64,000 bases of DNA, from assembly GCF_900188095.1 (NCBI RefSeq), contig NZ_FZOT01000005.1:124001-188000 (forward strand), written 5' to 3'. Positions within the stretch are counted from its first letter, which is position 1; every line of letters begins with the position of its first letter. The DNA comes from Noviherbaspirillum humi. Its GTDB lineage: Bacteria; Pseudomonadota; Gammaproteobacteria; Burkholderiales; Burkholderiaceae_D. Both the position numbers and the translations under genes were made by a program. Of the stretch, positions 44,789 through 53,750 are shown piece after piece. Under the pieces are notes generated by a model. That model saw nothing but the letters and a program-made list of their open reading frames with translations, was not told the DNA's origin and searched no databases.

Positions 44789-47617
44789 ATGAATGCCATC
44801 ACTCCCAAGGAAGCACTGCAGCCGGCCGGGCAAGCCGTCAGCTTCAGCCTCAATGGCCGCACGGTCACGGCCCGGGCCGGCGAGACCCTGCTATCGGTCT
44901 GCAAGCGCGAAAACATCGACGTGCCGCATCTGTGCCACAAGGATGGACTGGAATCGGCCGGCAATTGCCGCGCCTGCGTGGTCGAGGTCGCCGGCGAGCG
45001 CACGCTGGCGCCGTCCTGCTGCCGCAGCGTGGCGCCAGACATGAAGGTGACCACCGACAGCGAGCGCGCCGTCAAGGCGCAGCGCATGGTGCTGGAACTG
45101 CTGCAATCGGACCTGCCCGAGGCCGATTACACCCGCCACAATGAAGTGGATGAATGGGCGCGGAAGATGGAAGTGGGCCGGCCGCGCTTCGCGCCGCGCG
45201 CGCCTTTTCCATCGGATTATTCGCACCCGGCCATCAGCGTCAACCTGGACGCCTGCATCCAGTGCACCCGCTGCCTGCGCGCCTGCCGCGACGAGCAGAT
45301 GAACAATGTCATCGGCCTGGCGCTGCGCGGCGAGGCTGCCACCATCGTCTTCGACATGGGCGACCCGATGGGCAACTCCACCTGCGTCGCCTGCGGCGAA
45401 TGCGTGCAGGCCTGCCCGACCGGCGCCATCATGCCGGCGCGCGGCGCCGCCCTGGCCGTGCCCGACAAGTCGGTGGACTCCGTCTGCCCCTACTGCGGCG
45501 TCGGCTGCCAGCTGACCTACCATGTGAAGGACAACCGCATCGAGTATGTGGAAGGGCGCGACGGCCCGGCCAATTCCGGGCGGCTGTGCGTCAAGGGGCG
45601 CTATGGCTTCGACTACGCGCATCATCCGCAGCGCCTGACCAGGCCGCTGATCCGCCGCGCCGATGCGCCCAAGCGAGCCGACATGGCGATGAATCCGGAA
45701 GACGTGCTGTCGGTGTTCCGCGAGGCGAGCTGGGAAGAGGCGCTGGCGCTCGCCGCCGGCAAGTTGAAGACGATACGCGACCAGCACGGCGGCCGGGCGC
45801 TGGCGGGCTTCGGCTCGGCCAAGGGCAGCAACGAGGAAGCTTACCTGTTCCAGAAGCTGGTGCGCACCGGTTTCGCCAGCAACAACGTCGACCACTGCAC
45901 CCGCCTGTGCCATGCCTCCTCGGTGGCAGCGCTGCTCGAAGGCATAGGCTCGGGCGCGGTGTCGAATCCGGTGCGGGATATCGAACAGGCGGACGTTGCC
46001 ATCATCATCGGCGCCAACCCGACGGTGAACCATCCGGTCGCGGCCACCTGGATGAAGAACGCGGCCGCCGCAGGCACCAGGCTGATCGTGCTGGACCCGC
46101 GCCGCTCTGAACTGGCAGCCATCGCCCATCGCCATCTGCAATTCAAGCCGGACACCGATGTGGCGCTGCTCAACGCGATGATGCATGTGATCGTGGAAGA
46201 GGGCCTGGTCGATGAAGGCTTCATCGCCGACCGCACCAGCGGTTTCGAGGCGCTCAAGGCAAATGTCGCCGCCTACAGCCCGGAGAAGATGGCGCCGATC
46301 TGCGGCATCGATGCCGATACCATCCGCTACGTGGCGCGGTTGTACGCCAGCGCCAAGTCGGCCATGATCCTGTGGGGCATGGGGGTGTCGCAGCATGTGC
46401 ACGGCACGGATAACGCGCGCTGCCTGATCGCGCTGGCGCTGATGACCGGCCAGATCGGCAGGCCCGGCACCGGCCTGCATCCGCTGCGCGGGCAGAACAA
46501 CGTGCAGGGCGCGTCCGACGCGGGACTGATCCCGATGATGTATCCCGATTACCAGCGCGTCGACAATCCGGAGGCGAAGGCGAGATTCGAGTCGCTGTGG
46601 GGCATGGCGCTCGACGACCGCCCCGGCCTCACGGTGGTGGAAGTGATGAAGGCGATCAAGGCCGGCGAAGTGAAGGGCATGTACATCATGGGCGAGAATC
46701 CGGCGATGTCCGATCCGGATGCCAACCACGCCCGGGAGTCGCTGGCGGCGCTCGAGCATCTGGTGGTGCAGGACATCTTCCTCACCGAAACCGCCTACCT
46801 GGCCGACGTGGTGCTGCCGGCCTCCGCCTTCGCCGAGAAGACCGGCACCTTCACCAACACCGACCGGCTGGTGCAACTGGGCCGGCAGGCGATCGACCCG
46901 CCGGGCGATGCGAGGCAGGACCTCTGGATCATCCAGCAGATGGCCAATGGCTTGGGACTCGACTGGCGCTACGGCGACGTGGCCGAGGTGTTCGACGAGA
47001 TGCGCCGCTCCATGCCCAGCATAGGCGGCATCACCTGGGAACGGCTGCAGCGGGAAGATGCGGTCACCTATCCCTGTATGCAGGAAGGCGATCCCGGCGC
47101 GCCGGTGGTGTTCACCGACAGCTTTCCGACGGCCACCGGCCGTGCGCGCTTCGTGCCGGCCGACATCATCCCGGCGGCGGAAAGGCCGGATGCCGACTAT
47201 CCCTTGGTGCTGATCACCGGCCGCCAGCTGGAGCATTGGCATACCGGCAGCATGACGCGCCGGGCCGGCGTGCTGGATGCGCTGGAGCCGGATCCGGTGG
47301 CCCTGGTGCATCCGCTCGACCTCGCCGATCTCGGCGTGGCGCCGGGCGGCGTTATCACCATCGCTTCGCGGCGCGGCGAGGTCAGCCTGTATGCCCGCGC
47401 CGACGACAGCTCGCCGCCCGGCGCGGTGTTCGTCCCGTTCTGCTACTACGAGGCGGCGGCGAACCGGCTCACCAACGATGCTCTCGACCCCTTCGGCAAG
47501 ATTCCGGAGTTCAAGTACTGCGCCGTCCGCATTACCCCGGGCGGCACGCCGCCGCATCAGTCCAGCTTCGGCGGCGGCCAGATCCTCGCCCGCGCCGGCG
47601 ACATGCGGGCCGCCTGA
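44789..47617 (+). CDS. fdsA: formate dehydrogenase catalytic alpha subunit (W/Mo-bis-MGD)
   Basis: A 942-residue oxidoreductase that oxidises formate to CO2. The N-terminal [2Fe-2S] domain has cysteines at 49, 60, 63 and 77/78. Two [4Fe-4S] sets follow (156/159/162/166 and 199/202/205/209), then a third near the cofactor domain (233/236/240/267). The metal ligand is Cys374 in TRLCHASS, next to His375, where E. coli FdhF has selenocysteine; no selenocysteine codon is involved. The rest is the molybdopterin dinucleotide-binding fold. FdhD-like and permease genes follow with short gaps, so all are one operon. Confidence 0.95.
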   Translation: MNAITPKEALQPAGQAVSFSLNGRTVTARAGETLLSVCKRENIDVPHLCHKDGLESAGNCRACVVEVAGERTLAPSCCRSVAPDMKVTTDSERAVKAQRMVLELLQSDLPEADYTRHNEVDEWARKMEVGRPRFAPRAPFPSDYSHPAISVNLDACIQCTRCLRACRDEQMNNVIGLALRGEAATIVFDMGDPMGNSTCVACGECVQACPTGAIMPARGAALAVPDKSVDSVCPYCGVGCQLTYHVKDNRIEYVEGRDGPANSGRLCVKGRYGFDYAHHPQRLTRPLIRRADAPKRADMAMNPEDVLSVFREASWEEALALAAGKLKTIRDQHGGRALAGFGSAKGSNEEAYLFQKLVRTGFASNNVDHCTRLCHASSVAALLEGIGSGAVSNPVRDIEQADVAIIIGANPTVNHPVAATWMKNAAAAGTRLIVLDPRRSELAAIAHRHLQFKPDTDVALLNAMMHVIVEEGLVDEGFIADRTSGFEALKANVAAYSPEKMAPICGIDADTIRYVARLYASAKSAMILWGMGVSQHVHGTDNARCLIALALMTGQIGRPGTGLHPLRGQNNVQGASDAGLIPMMYPDYQRVDNPEAKARFESLWGMALDDRPGLTVVEVMKAIKAGEVKGMYIMGENPAMSDPDANHARESLAALEHLVVQDIFLTETAYLADVVLPASAFAEKTGTFTNTDRLVQLGRQAIDPPGDARQDLWIIQQMANGLGLDWRYGDVAEVFDEMRRSMPSIGGITWERLQREDAVTYPCMQEGDPGAPVVFTDSFPTATGRARFVPADIIPAAERPDADYPLVLITGRQLEHWHTGSMTRRAGVLDALEPDPVALVHPLDLADLGVAPGGVITIASRRGEVSLYARADDSSPPGAVFVPFCYYEAAANRLTNDALDPFGKIPEFKYCAVRITPGGTPPHQSSFGGGQILARAGDMRAA

Positions 47618-47620
47618 CGC

Positions 47621-48448
47621 ATGCCGCCGCGGCCGCTGCTGTCGAATGCCGAAGGCGCGCTGATCCACGAAGTGGAAGCGGTGGATGAGCGCGGCCGCAC
47701 CACCACCATTGCCATTCCGGTGGAGCGGCCGCTCACGCTGTATCTCGACAGGCGCGAGATCGTCACGCTGATGACCATCGGCGCCGCGCCGGAGGCGCTG
47801 GCGCTCGGCTACCTGCGCAACCAGCGGCTGGTCAGCGCCATCGAGGATATCGTCGCGGTGCAGGTGGACTGGGAAGTGGATGCGGCCGCCGTGGTGACGG
47901 CAAGCGGATCGGCCGGCCTCGACAGCCGGCTTGCCCGCCGCACCATTACCAGCGGCAGCGCCGAAGGTTCGGGTTTCGGCAACCTGATGCAGGAAGTGGA
48001 TGCCATCCGCCTCCCGCCCGACGCCCGGCTGCAGCAATCGACCTTGTATCGGATTATTGATACCATCCGCCTGCAGCCGTCGATCTACAAGCGCGCCGGT
48101 TCCATCCATGGCTGCGCGCTGTTGTCGGCCGGGGGCGACTTGCTGTACTTCGTGGAAGACGTCGGCCGCCACAACGCGGTGGATGCCATCGCCGGCAAGA
48201 TGTGGCTGGATGGCGTGGCGGGCGGCGACAAGGTGTTCTACACCACCGGCCGCCTGACCTCGGAGATGGTGATGAAGGGAGCTCAGATGGGCATCCCTTT
48301 CCTGCTGTCGCGTTCCGGCACCACGCAGATGGGCAACGTGGTCGCCCGCAGGCTCGGCATGACCATGCTGGCGCGCTGCAGCGGCAGGCATTTCCTTTTG
48401 CTGTCCGGCGAGGAAAGGTTGGCCATGGATGTGCCGGACGATGACTGA
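47621..48448 (+). CDS. fdhD: formate dehydrogenase accessory protein, FdhD/FdsC-like, lacking the CxxC cysteines
   Basis: A 275-residue FdhD-family protein needed to make active formate dehydrogenase by sulfur transfer to, or chaperoning of, the cofactor. PVERPLTLYLDRREI, EDVGRHNAVDAIAG, YTTGRLTSEMVMK and LSRSGTT are family blocks. In E. coli FdhD a CxxC loop carries the persulfide; here the same loop reads TITSGSAEGSGFG with no cysteine. The few other cysteines are in GCALL and RCSGRH. It may act like Rhodobacter FdsC. Starts three bases after fdsA. Confidence 0.88.
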   Translation: MPPRPLLSNAEGALIHEVEAVDERGRTTTIAIPVERPLTLYLDRREIVTLMTIGAAPEALALGYLRNQRLVSAIEDIVAVQVDWEVDAAAVVTASGSAGLDSRLARRTITSGSAEGSGFGNLMQEVDAIRLPPDARLQQSTLYRIIDTIRLQPSIYKRAGSIHGCALLSAGGDLLYFVEDVGRHNAVDAIAGKMWLDGVAGGDKVFYTTGRLTSEMVMKGAQMGIPFLLSRSGTTQMGNVVARRLGMTMLARCSGRHFLLLSGEERLAMDVPDDD

Positions 48449-48459
48449 GCCTTTCCCTG

Positions 48460-49167
48460 ATGTCCATACCCGATGCCGTCGGCAGCGCCTTCCTGCTGCT
48501 GTTTTCCGGTGATGCCGCGCTCTGGCGCATCATCTGGATCTCCCTCAAGACCTCCATCGTCGGCCTGCTGATCGCCGCGCCGATCGCCATCCTGGCCGGC
48601 TATGCCATCGCCAGCTTTTCCTTCCGCGGCCGGCGCGTGCTGATCTGGCTGTCGCAGGCGGCCCTGTCGCTGCCGACGGTGCTGATCGGCCTGCTGCTCT
48701 ATCTCACCCTGTCGCGCCAGGGTCCGCTGGGCGCATTGCAGATGCTGTTCACCCAGTCGGGCATCATCGCCGGCCAGGTGCTGATCGCGCTGCCGGTGCT
48801 GGTGGCCTTCACATTGAGCGCGGTGCAGGCGGCCGACCCGCGCCTGGCGGAAACGGCCATCGCCCACGGCGCTTCGAGCTGGCGGGTGCTGCTCACCGTG
48901 CTGCACGAAGTCCGCTTCGGCGTGATGGCGGCGGTGATCAACGGCTTCGGCCGGGTAATCTCCGAAGTCGGCTGCGCCCTCATGGTGGGCGGCAACATCG
49001 CCGGCGAAACCCGCACCATCACCACCGCCATCGCGCTCGAAACCAGCAAGGGCGATTTCGCCCAGGGCATCGCCCTCGGCATCGTATTGGTAGCCATCGC
49101 ACTCGCGATCAACGCGGTGCTGGTTCTGCTGCAAGGCGATACCCGCACGGCGCGGGCGGCGATTTGA
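48460..49167 (+). CDS. tupB: TupB-like ABC transporter permease (tungstate/molybdate type), no partners nearby
   Basis: A 235-residue inner-membrane permease with about five hydrophobic segments. The cytoplasmic coupling loop AETAIAHGASSWRVLLTVLHEVRFG and NGFGRVISEVGCALMVGGNI are typical of the TupB branch. Tungstate import needs also TupA (binding protein) and TupC (ATPase); neither is adjacent, since the next gene is earP. Eleven bases separate it from fdhD, so it looks part of the operon. Substrate is by family and context. Confidence 0.82.
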   Translation: MSIPDAVGSAFLLLFSGDAALWRIIWISLKTSIVGLLIAAPIAILAGYAIASFSFRGRRVLIWLSQAALSLPTVLIGLLLYLTLSRQGPLGALQMLFTQSGIIAGQVLIALPVLVAFTLSAVQAADPRLAETAIAHGASSWRVLLTVLHEVRFGVMAAVINGFGRVISEVGCALMVGGNIAGETRTITTAIALETSKGDFAQGIALGIVLVAIALAINAVLVLLQGDTRTARAAI

Positions 49168-49186
49168 CCGTATTTCGGAACAACCC

Positions 49187-50365
49187 ATGCACGATCCGCT
49201 CACCCTGCACCTGTTTTGCCGTGTCATCGACAATTACGGCGACATCGGCATCTGCTGGCGCTTTGCCAGGCAACTGCATCAGGAGCACGGCATTGCGGTG
49301 ACGTTGTGGGTGGACGACCTGCGCAGCTTTCACCGTATCTGTCCTGAGGTGTCCGTGGCCATGGACACTCAGGTCGTTGCCGGGATCGGTGTACGCTATT
49401 GGCGAACGCAGGACGGTGCGTTCTCTACGGATGACATTGCCGACATGGTCATCGAATTCTTCGGGTGTGATCTTCCCCCGGGCTATATCGCTGCCATGGC
49501 GCAGTGCGCGCCCCCGCCGGTTTGGCTCAACCTTGAAGGCTTGACGGCCGAGGAATGGGTCGAGGGCTGCCACACGCTACCGTCGCCGCATCCGCGCTTG
49601 CCGTTGACGAAATACTTCTTTTTTCCCGGGTTCACGGCGAAAACCGGTGGCCTGCTCCGGGAAGCTTCCCTGGAGGATGATCGTCTCCGATTCCAGTCGG
49701 ACCCGGCGCGCGTGAACGCGTTTTTCGCTCGCTTGGGCGTCACGCCGACGGAGTTGGCAGCCTTGAAAGTATCGCTGTTCTGCTATCCGCATGCCCCCGT
49801 GGCCTCCTTGTTCGATGCGTGGCAACACGGGGAAAGTCCGGTCACATGCTTCGTTCCCGAGGGCGTGGCCCCTGATGCCGTGCATGCATTTTTTGGCAGG
49901 GTTGCAATGTCGGGGGATCTCTGCCGCCAAGGCGCATTGTCGGTCCGCATCCTGCCTTTTGTTCCCCAGCAGGATTACGACAAGCTCTTGTGGGCGTGCG
50001 ATCTGAACTTCGTGCGCGGGGAAGATTCCTTCGTGCGGGCACAGTGGGCCGAAAAGCCCTTCGTGTGGCATATCTATCCTCAGGACGAAGACCTCCATCA
50101 CAAGAAATTGCGGGCGTTCCTGGATCGTTATGCTACGGACAATGACGGCTTGCGTTCTTTTTCATTGCATTGGAATGGAGCGCCGCCGGAACAACCTTTG
50201 GCAGTGGCCAATACCTTGACGCAGTGGCGCGCTTTGCAGGCAAATCTCCCCAGCTTGGCGAAAAGGGCTGGCCAATGGAAAAGCCTGATGATGTCTCTTG
50301 GAGACTTCACCTCGAACCTGCTTGAATTCGTGCACGCACGCCGATCGGCGCCAGCGGAAAAATAG
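49187..50365 (+). CDS. earP: EF-P arginine rhamnosyltransferase
   Basis: A 392-residue GT-B glycosyltransferase that rhamnosylates Arg32 of EF-P with dTDP-rhamnose. LFCRVIDNYGDIGICWRFA near the N-terminus carries the catalytic Asp, and the C-terminal RGEDSFVRAQWAEKPFVWHIYPQ binds the nucleotide sugar. The target efp lies just downstream, and its loop carries the matching arginine. Base composition is slightly lower in G+C than the formate dehydrogenase genes. The TATAAT at 50367 after its end may be the -10 box for efp. Confidence 0.95.
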   Translation: MHDPLTLHLFCRVIDNYGDIGICWRFARQLHQEHGIAVTLWVDDLRSFHRICPEVSVAMDTQVVAGIGVRYWRTQDGAFSTDDIADMVIEFFGCDLPPGYIAAMAQCAPPPVWLNLEGLTAEEWVEGCHTLPSPHPRLPLTKYFFFPGFTAKTGGLLREASLEDDRLRFQSDPARVNAFFARLGVTPTELAALKVSLFCYPHAPVASLFDAWQHGESPVTCFVPEGVAPDAVHAFFGRVAMSGDLCRQGALSVRILPFVPQQDYDKLLWACDLNFVRGEDSFVRAQWAEKPFVWHIYPQDEDLHHKKLRAFLDRYATDNDGLRSFSLHWNGAPPEQPLAVANTLTQWRALQANLPSLAKRAGQWKSLMMSLGDFTSNLLEFVHARRSAPAEK

Positions 50366-50493
50366 GTATAATGCGCGGTTAATTTACGCCGAGCGTCCTA
50401 CGCTCGCGGTTCGATCCGATTCGAACTGTCAGCGCCGTTGGCCATGAAGCGGCAAATGGTTTTTATGCAATCCAATTCTTACCACTATTTATT

Positions 50494-51051
50494 ATGAAAC
50501 CTGCAAAAGAAGTTCGTGTTGGCAATATCATCATGGTCGACGGCAAGCCTTTCATCGTGCTGCGCTCCGATGTCAACGGTTCGAGCCGCACCGGCTTTAC
50601 CTATAAATGGAAGATGAAAAATCTGTTGACCGGCGCTCCGCTGGAAAACGTCTTCCGCGGCGACGACAAGTTCGATGTCGTCGTCCTCGAAAAGAAACCG
50701 GTGACGTTTTCCTACTTTGCCGATCCGCTGTATGTGTTCATGGATGAGGAATACAACCAGTACGAAATCGAGAAGGAAAACCTGGGCGACGCCCTGAATT
50801 ACCTCGAAGACGGCATGGCATGCGAAGCGGTGTTTTACGACGGCAAGGCGATTTCCGTTGAACTGCCGACCACGATCGTGCGCGAAGTGACCTACACCGA
50901 GCCGGCTGTCAAGGGCGATACTTCGGGCAAGGTACTGAAGCCGGCCAAGCTTTCCACCGGTTTCGAAATCCCGGTTCCGCTGTTTGTCGACATCGGCGAC
51001 AAGATCGAGATCGATACGCGCACCGGCGAATACCGCAGCCGCTCGAAGTAA
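50494..51051 (+). CDS. efp: elongation factor P with Arg32
   Basis: A 185-residue three-domain factor that relieves ribosome stalling at proline runs. The loop of domain I reads [12 protein letters not shown], placing Arg at residue 32; in Pseudomonas and Neisseria this arginine is rhamnosylated by EarP, whereas E. coli has Lys34 modified by EpmA. The upstream earP gene matches this. [17 protein letters not shown] near the end is the conserved domain III block. A separate leader of 128 bases lies upstream. Confidence 0.97.
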   Translation: MKPAKEVRVGNIIMVDGKPFIVLRSDVNGSSRTGFTYKWKMKNLLTGAPLENVFRGDDKFDVVVLEKKPVTFSYFADPLYVFMDEEYNQYEIEKENLGDALNYLEDGMACEAVFYDGKAISVELPTTIVREVTYTEPAVKGDTSGKVLKPAKLSTGFEIPVPLFVDIGDKIEIDTRTGEYRSRSK

Positions 51052-51076
51052 GCGCTGCGCGTCATGCGTTGAAATC

Positions 51077-51113
51077 AAAAGCCACGGCAAGCCTGCTTCC
51101 GTGGCTTTTTCTT
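51077..51113 (+). terminator. terminator of efp
   Basis: AAAAGCCACGG (51077-51087) pairs with CCGTGGCTTTT (51099-51109), followed by TCTTT, 25 bases after the efp stop. Confidence 0.85.
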
Positions 51114-51137
51114 TATCCATCGATTTTCTCAATCCCG

Positions 51138-51503
51138 ATGCCAAAGCTTCTGCCATCCGCCTTGCTTGCCCTGTCCATCCTCGCCGGCTGCGCTACCCAT
51201 GGCAGTGACCGCACGAGAGCCGATTCCGGCGTGGCCGCGCCATCGACGTCCGTCATTCCGGTTCCTGGTCAGATCACGATTCAGGATCGCGAGGGCGCAG
51301 CCGTGCTGGAGAAAGTGCAGCCCCATGTGGGCGTGTCCTCCAACGTGGTGGAGAAGCTGGCCCATGCGCAGGGATGCATGAGCGAGAAGGGCGCGGGATT
51401 GATTACCCAGAAGGGACCGGTGGAAATCTATCGCATGCAGTGCGACGACGGCCGCGTCTTCAATGCGCGTTGCGAGCTGCGGCAATGCGGGCCGCTGCGC
51501 TGA
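51138..51503 (+). CDS. small putative lipoprotein
   Basis: Unrecognised 121-residue protein. ATG 51138 gives a lipoprotein signal (ALLALSILAGC), followed by a disordered Ser/Pro region and then a compact domain with three further cysteines (QGCMSEKG, MQCDDG, ARCELRQCG), perhaps forming disulfides in the periplasm. An upstream frame to 51069 overlaps the efp terminator and was rejected. Its stop lies just one base from that of the convergent M48 gene. Confidence 0.6.
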   Translation: MPKLLPSALLALSILAGCATHGSDRTRADSGVAAPSTSVIPVPGQITIQDREGAAVLEKVQPHVGVSSNVVEKLAHAQGCMSEKGAGLITQKGPVEIYRMQCDDGRVFNARCELRQCGPLR

Positions 51504-51504
51504 G

Positions 51505-52497
51505 CTACATCACCTGCCGTATCCTGGCGATGCGCTCGCTGGTGGCGGGGTGCGTCGAGAGATAGGCGACCGGGCCGTCATCTTTGGGCTTGATCGATTC
51601 CAGCAGCCTGACCAGGCTTGCGGCCGGCACGCCATTGGACTTCATCATCGCCAGCGCGTAATCATCCGCCTCCCGTTCTGCATCGCGCGAATAGTGCAGG
51701 TCGAGCAGCATGGCCGGCACGCTCGCCACGATGGTCGACACGTCGCCGAATAGCAGGCTCATCCCGGCTCCCACCACGGAAGTTTGAATCAGACGGCGCA
51801 TGAAATGGCGCTGATCGAGATGGCCCAGTTCATGCGCCAGCACACCGACGATGGCGTCGTCATCCGCTGCCAGTTTCACCAGTTCATCCGTCAGCACGAT
51901 ATCGCCCGAAGGGAGAGCGAATGCATTTGGTCCGACAGGCCCGGAACGGAAATGGAGACGCGGCGTATCGCCTTCCTGATGCGGACGAAGCAATGCGGCG
52001 AAGCGCTTGAGTATCGCTTCTTGCCGCTCCTTGGGAACGCTGCTCGCTTTGAACAGTTGGTCATCCAGCATCCTGAAGCTTTCCTTCCCGATGCGCCGCT
52101 CGAGCGAGATGGGCGTCATGCCAGCAATCAGTTTCGCGCCGGCCGGCAGCAGCACCTGGTAACCGAAAACCAGGCCGAGCAGCACCAGGACTACCGCGAT
52201 CAATGCGCCATGCCAGCTTTGCTCCAGGCGTTCGGTCAGCATCTTTGCGTGGCCGGTGCTGCGCAGCAGGTCCTCGAAGGCGGCGTCATCCCGGATTTCC
52301 AGGAAGGCGCCATCCGGAAAAGTCACCTTGCGGGGCGCGCCGCCCAACTTGCTGGAAACCCGTAGCTCCCTGATCGGCTGCACCAGCATCAGCGCGCTGT
52401 CAATGCCTCTGACATAAGCGACGCCGCGCTGCACGGACAGTTCCACGGAATGCTTGCGGGACGTGCGGCCATCGAAAAAGTAAGCGGCTATGGTCAT
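51505..52497 (-). CDS. M48-family membrane metallopeptidase
   Basis: A 330-residue zinc peptidase: a soluble N-terminal domain (~1-90), one membrane helix (~97-116), and an M48 catalytic domain with HELGH (His222, Glu223, His226) and the third-ligand region YSRDAEREADDYA. M48 proteins degrade faulty envelope proteins or act in protein quality control. It follows yjgN by five bases, and this pairing recurs in betaproteobacteria as I remember it. Confidence 0.88.
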   Translation of the reverse strand: MTIAAYFFDGRTSRKHSVELSVQRGVAYVRGIDSALMLVQPIRELRVSSKLGGAPRKVTFPDGAFLEIRDDAAFEDLLRSTGHAKMLTERLEQSWHGALIAVVLVLLGLVFGYQVLLPAGAKLIAGMTPISLERRIGKESFRMLDDQLFKASSVPKERQEAILKRFAALLRPHQEGDTPRLHFRSGPVGPNAFALPSGDIVLTDELVKLAADDDAIVGVLAHELGHLDQRHFMRRLIQTSVVGAGMSLLFGDVSTIVASVPAMLLDLHYSRDAEREADDYALAMMKSNGVPAASLVRLLESIKPKDDGPVAYLSTHPATSERIARIRQVM

Positions 52498-52502
52498 CGT
52501 CG

Positions 52503-53603
52503 TCAGAGCGCGATATCGAAATCAAAGACGTCAGCCATGCCTTCGCCGAGCGCCGATACCGAGGCGGTTTCCGCGGCTACGAATTCATCCAGGCTGGAGG
52601 CCGGCTGCATTTGCATCGATTCGATGCGGTACTTGAGCATGCGGATCTGCGCGAAGGGCGTGAACAGGCCGAAGGTGAGGGCTGTGGCGACGAGATTCGT
52701 CAGGATGATGAAAATCGCTTTGCCGGCCTTCGCCCGGCTGCGAAAGCGATGGCGGCCAAGCGTGGTCTGGTTCCATACCAAATTCTGGACTTGAATCAGA
52801 ACCAGAGAGACGAACGCACCGACCACCGCCATGATGGTGAAGCCGGCCGGTACGAGGAGCAGAAATCCGAGCCACCTTTTTTCAGGGCTGTCGATCGTCT
52901 TCTGCAGGAGCATGATCAACATACCGAATCCAAGGACGCTGACCAGGATGATGGGTATGCCGACAAGCGCCCATTTCCCGAAGACCCTGTAGAAGTCCTT
53001 CGCGCTGGCGGTGAAGCCGAACCTGGTGACGCCATAGGCGCTTTCGCCATGTTGAAAGCGCTTCAGCCGCTGATAGGCGAGGGGTCCCAGGCAGCCCAAT
53101 GACAGTCCGCTCAGGGACGGCCACAGCAGGAATGCCGAATAAGCCTTTTTCCGGCTGCCGATGAAGCGAAAGCGCACGCCGCGATAGCTAGTGTTGTGCA
53201 GCTTGAATTGCAAGCTCTTCCACATCAGGATGGGTATCAGGACGGTCATTGCGATGGACAGGACGCCCGCAATGCCCGTGCTGAACTTCGCGACGAACTG
53301 GTAGGCAATCGCGATGACCACCATCACGATCCGCCCCTTCAGGATGGCGACCGGATCGCCGTGGTACTCGAAGCTGCATCCGTCGAGGCGGGTATGCCGG
53401 TAGAAGTAGCGTGTCTTGCGGACCTTGGCCCAGGCCGAGTAGATGCCCAGGGTGAGCACGGTCAAGGCAAGGTTGACGATCCAGATGCGGAAGTATTCGG
53501 CGCCGTTGCCGGTGAACTGGAAAGGCTCGACGATATGCTTCGCCTGATGCGCCGGCGGATTGAGCGCGCTCGCCTGAGGGGACGAAGAAAGCTCTGTGGT
53601 CAT
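52503..53603 (-). CDS. YjgN family (DUF898) membrane protein
   Basis: A 366-residue membrane protein with around eight hydrophobic segments. FTGNGAEYFRIWIVNLALTV and the repeated YSAWAKVRKTRYFY are DUF898 hallmarks; a second set occurs at TLGRHRFRSRAKAGKAIF. The function of DUF898 is unknown. It is immediately upstream of the M48 peptidase, so the two may form an envelope quality-control pair. Confidence 0.88.
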   Translation of the reverse strand: MTTELSSSPQASALNPPAHQAKHIVEPFQFTGNGAEYFRIWIVNLALTVLTLGIYSAWAKVRKTRYFYRHTRLDGCSFEYHGDPVAILKGRIVMVVIAIAYQFVAKFSTGIAGVLSIAMTVLIPILMWKSLQFKLHNTSYRGVRFRFIGSRKKAYSAFLLWPSLSGLSLGCLGPLAYQRLKRFQHGESAYGVTRFGFTASAKDFYRVFGKWALVGIPIILVSVLGFGMLIMLLQKTIDSPEKRWLGFLLLVPAGFTIMAVVGAFVSLVLIQVQNLVWNQTTLGRHRFRSRAKAGKAIFIILTNLVATALTFGLFTPFAQIRMLKYRIESMQMQPASSLDEFVAAETASVSALGEGMADVFDFDIAL

Positions 53604-53705
53604 AAGGCTTTTCCTTTCATCAATATGATGGAAAGGTCGACCACAATTACCACTTTGTCAACGTTTTCGGCGCGACTTTTTCCTTGCTGTTGTAGGTATG
53701 CCAGA

Positions 53706-53739
53706 GAAGCGGTGAACGACGTCTTGAATTCACCGCTTC
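53706..53739. repeat. 11-bp inverted repeat between the MDR gene and yjgN
   Basis: GAAGCGGTGAA and TTCACCGCTTC are perfect arms with a 12-base loop, just after the MDR oxidoreductase stop. There is no T-run, so it may be a Rho-linked or structure-only end for that transcript. Confidence 0.5.
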
Positions 53740-53750
53740 ATGGCCGACTT

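Noticed and set aside
44789-47617. Selenocysteine codon in formate dehydrogenase
   Set aside because: The active-site position is an ordinary Cys codon (Cys374); no in-frame TGA occurs.
44891-48391. A very long open frame on the strand opposite the formate dehydrogenase genes
   Set aside because: It is the antisense of fdsA/fdhD, made open by high G+C codon bias; its protein is His/Arg/Ala-rich with no motif.
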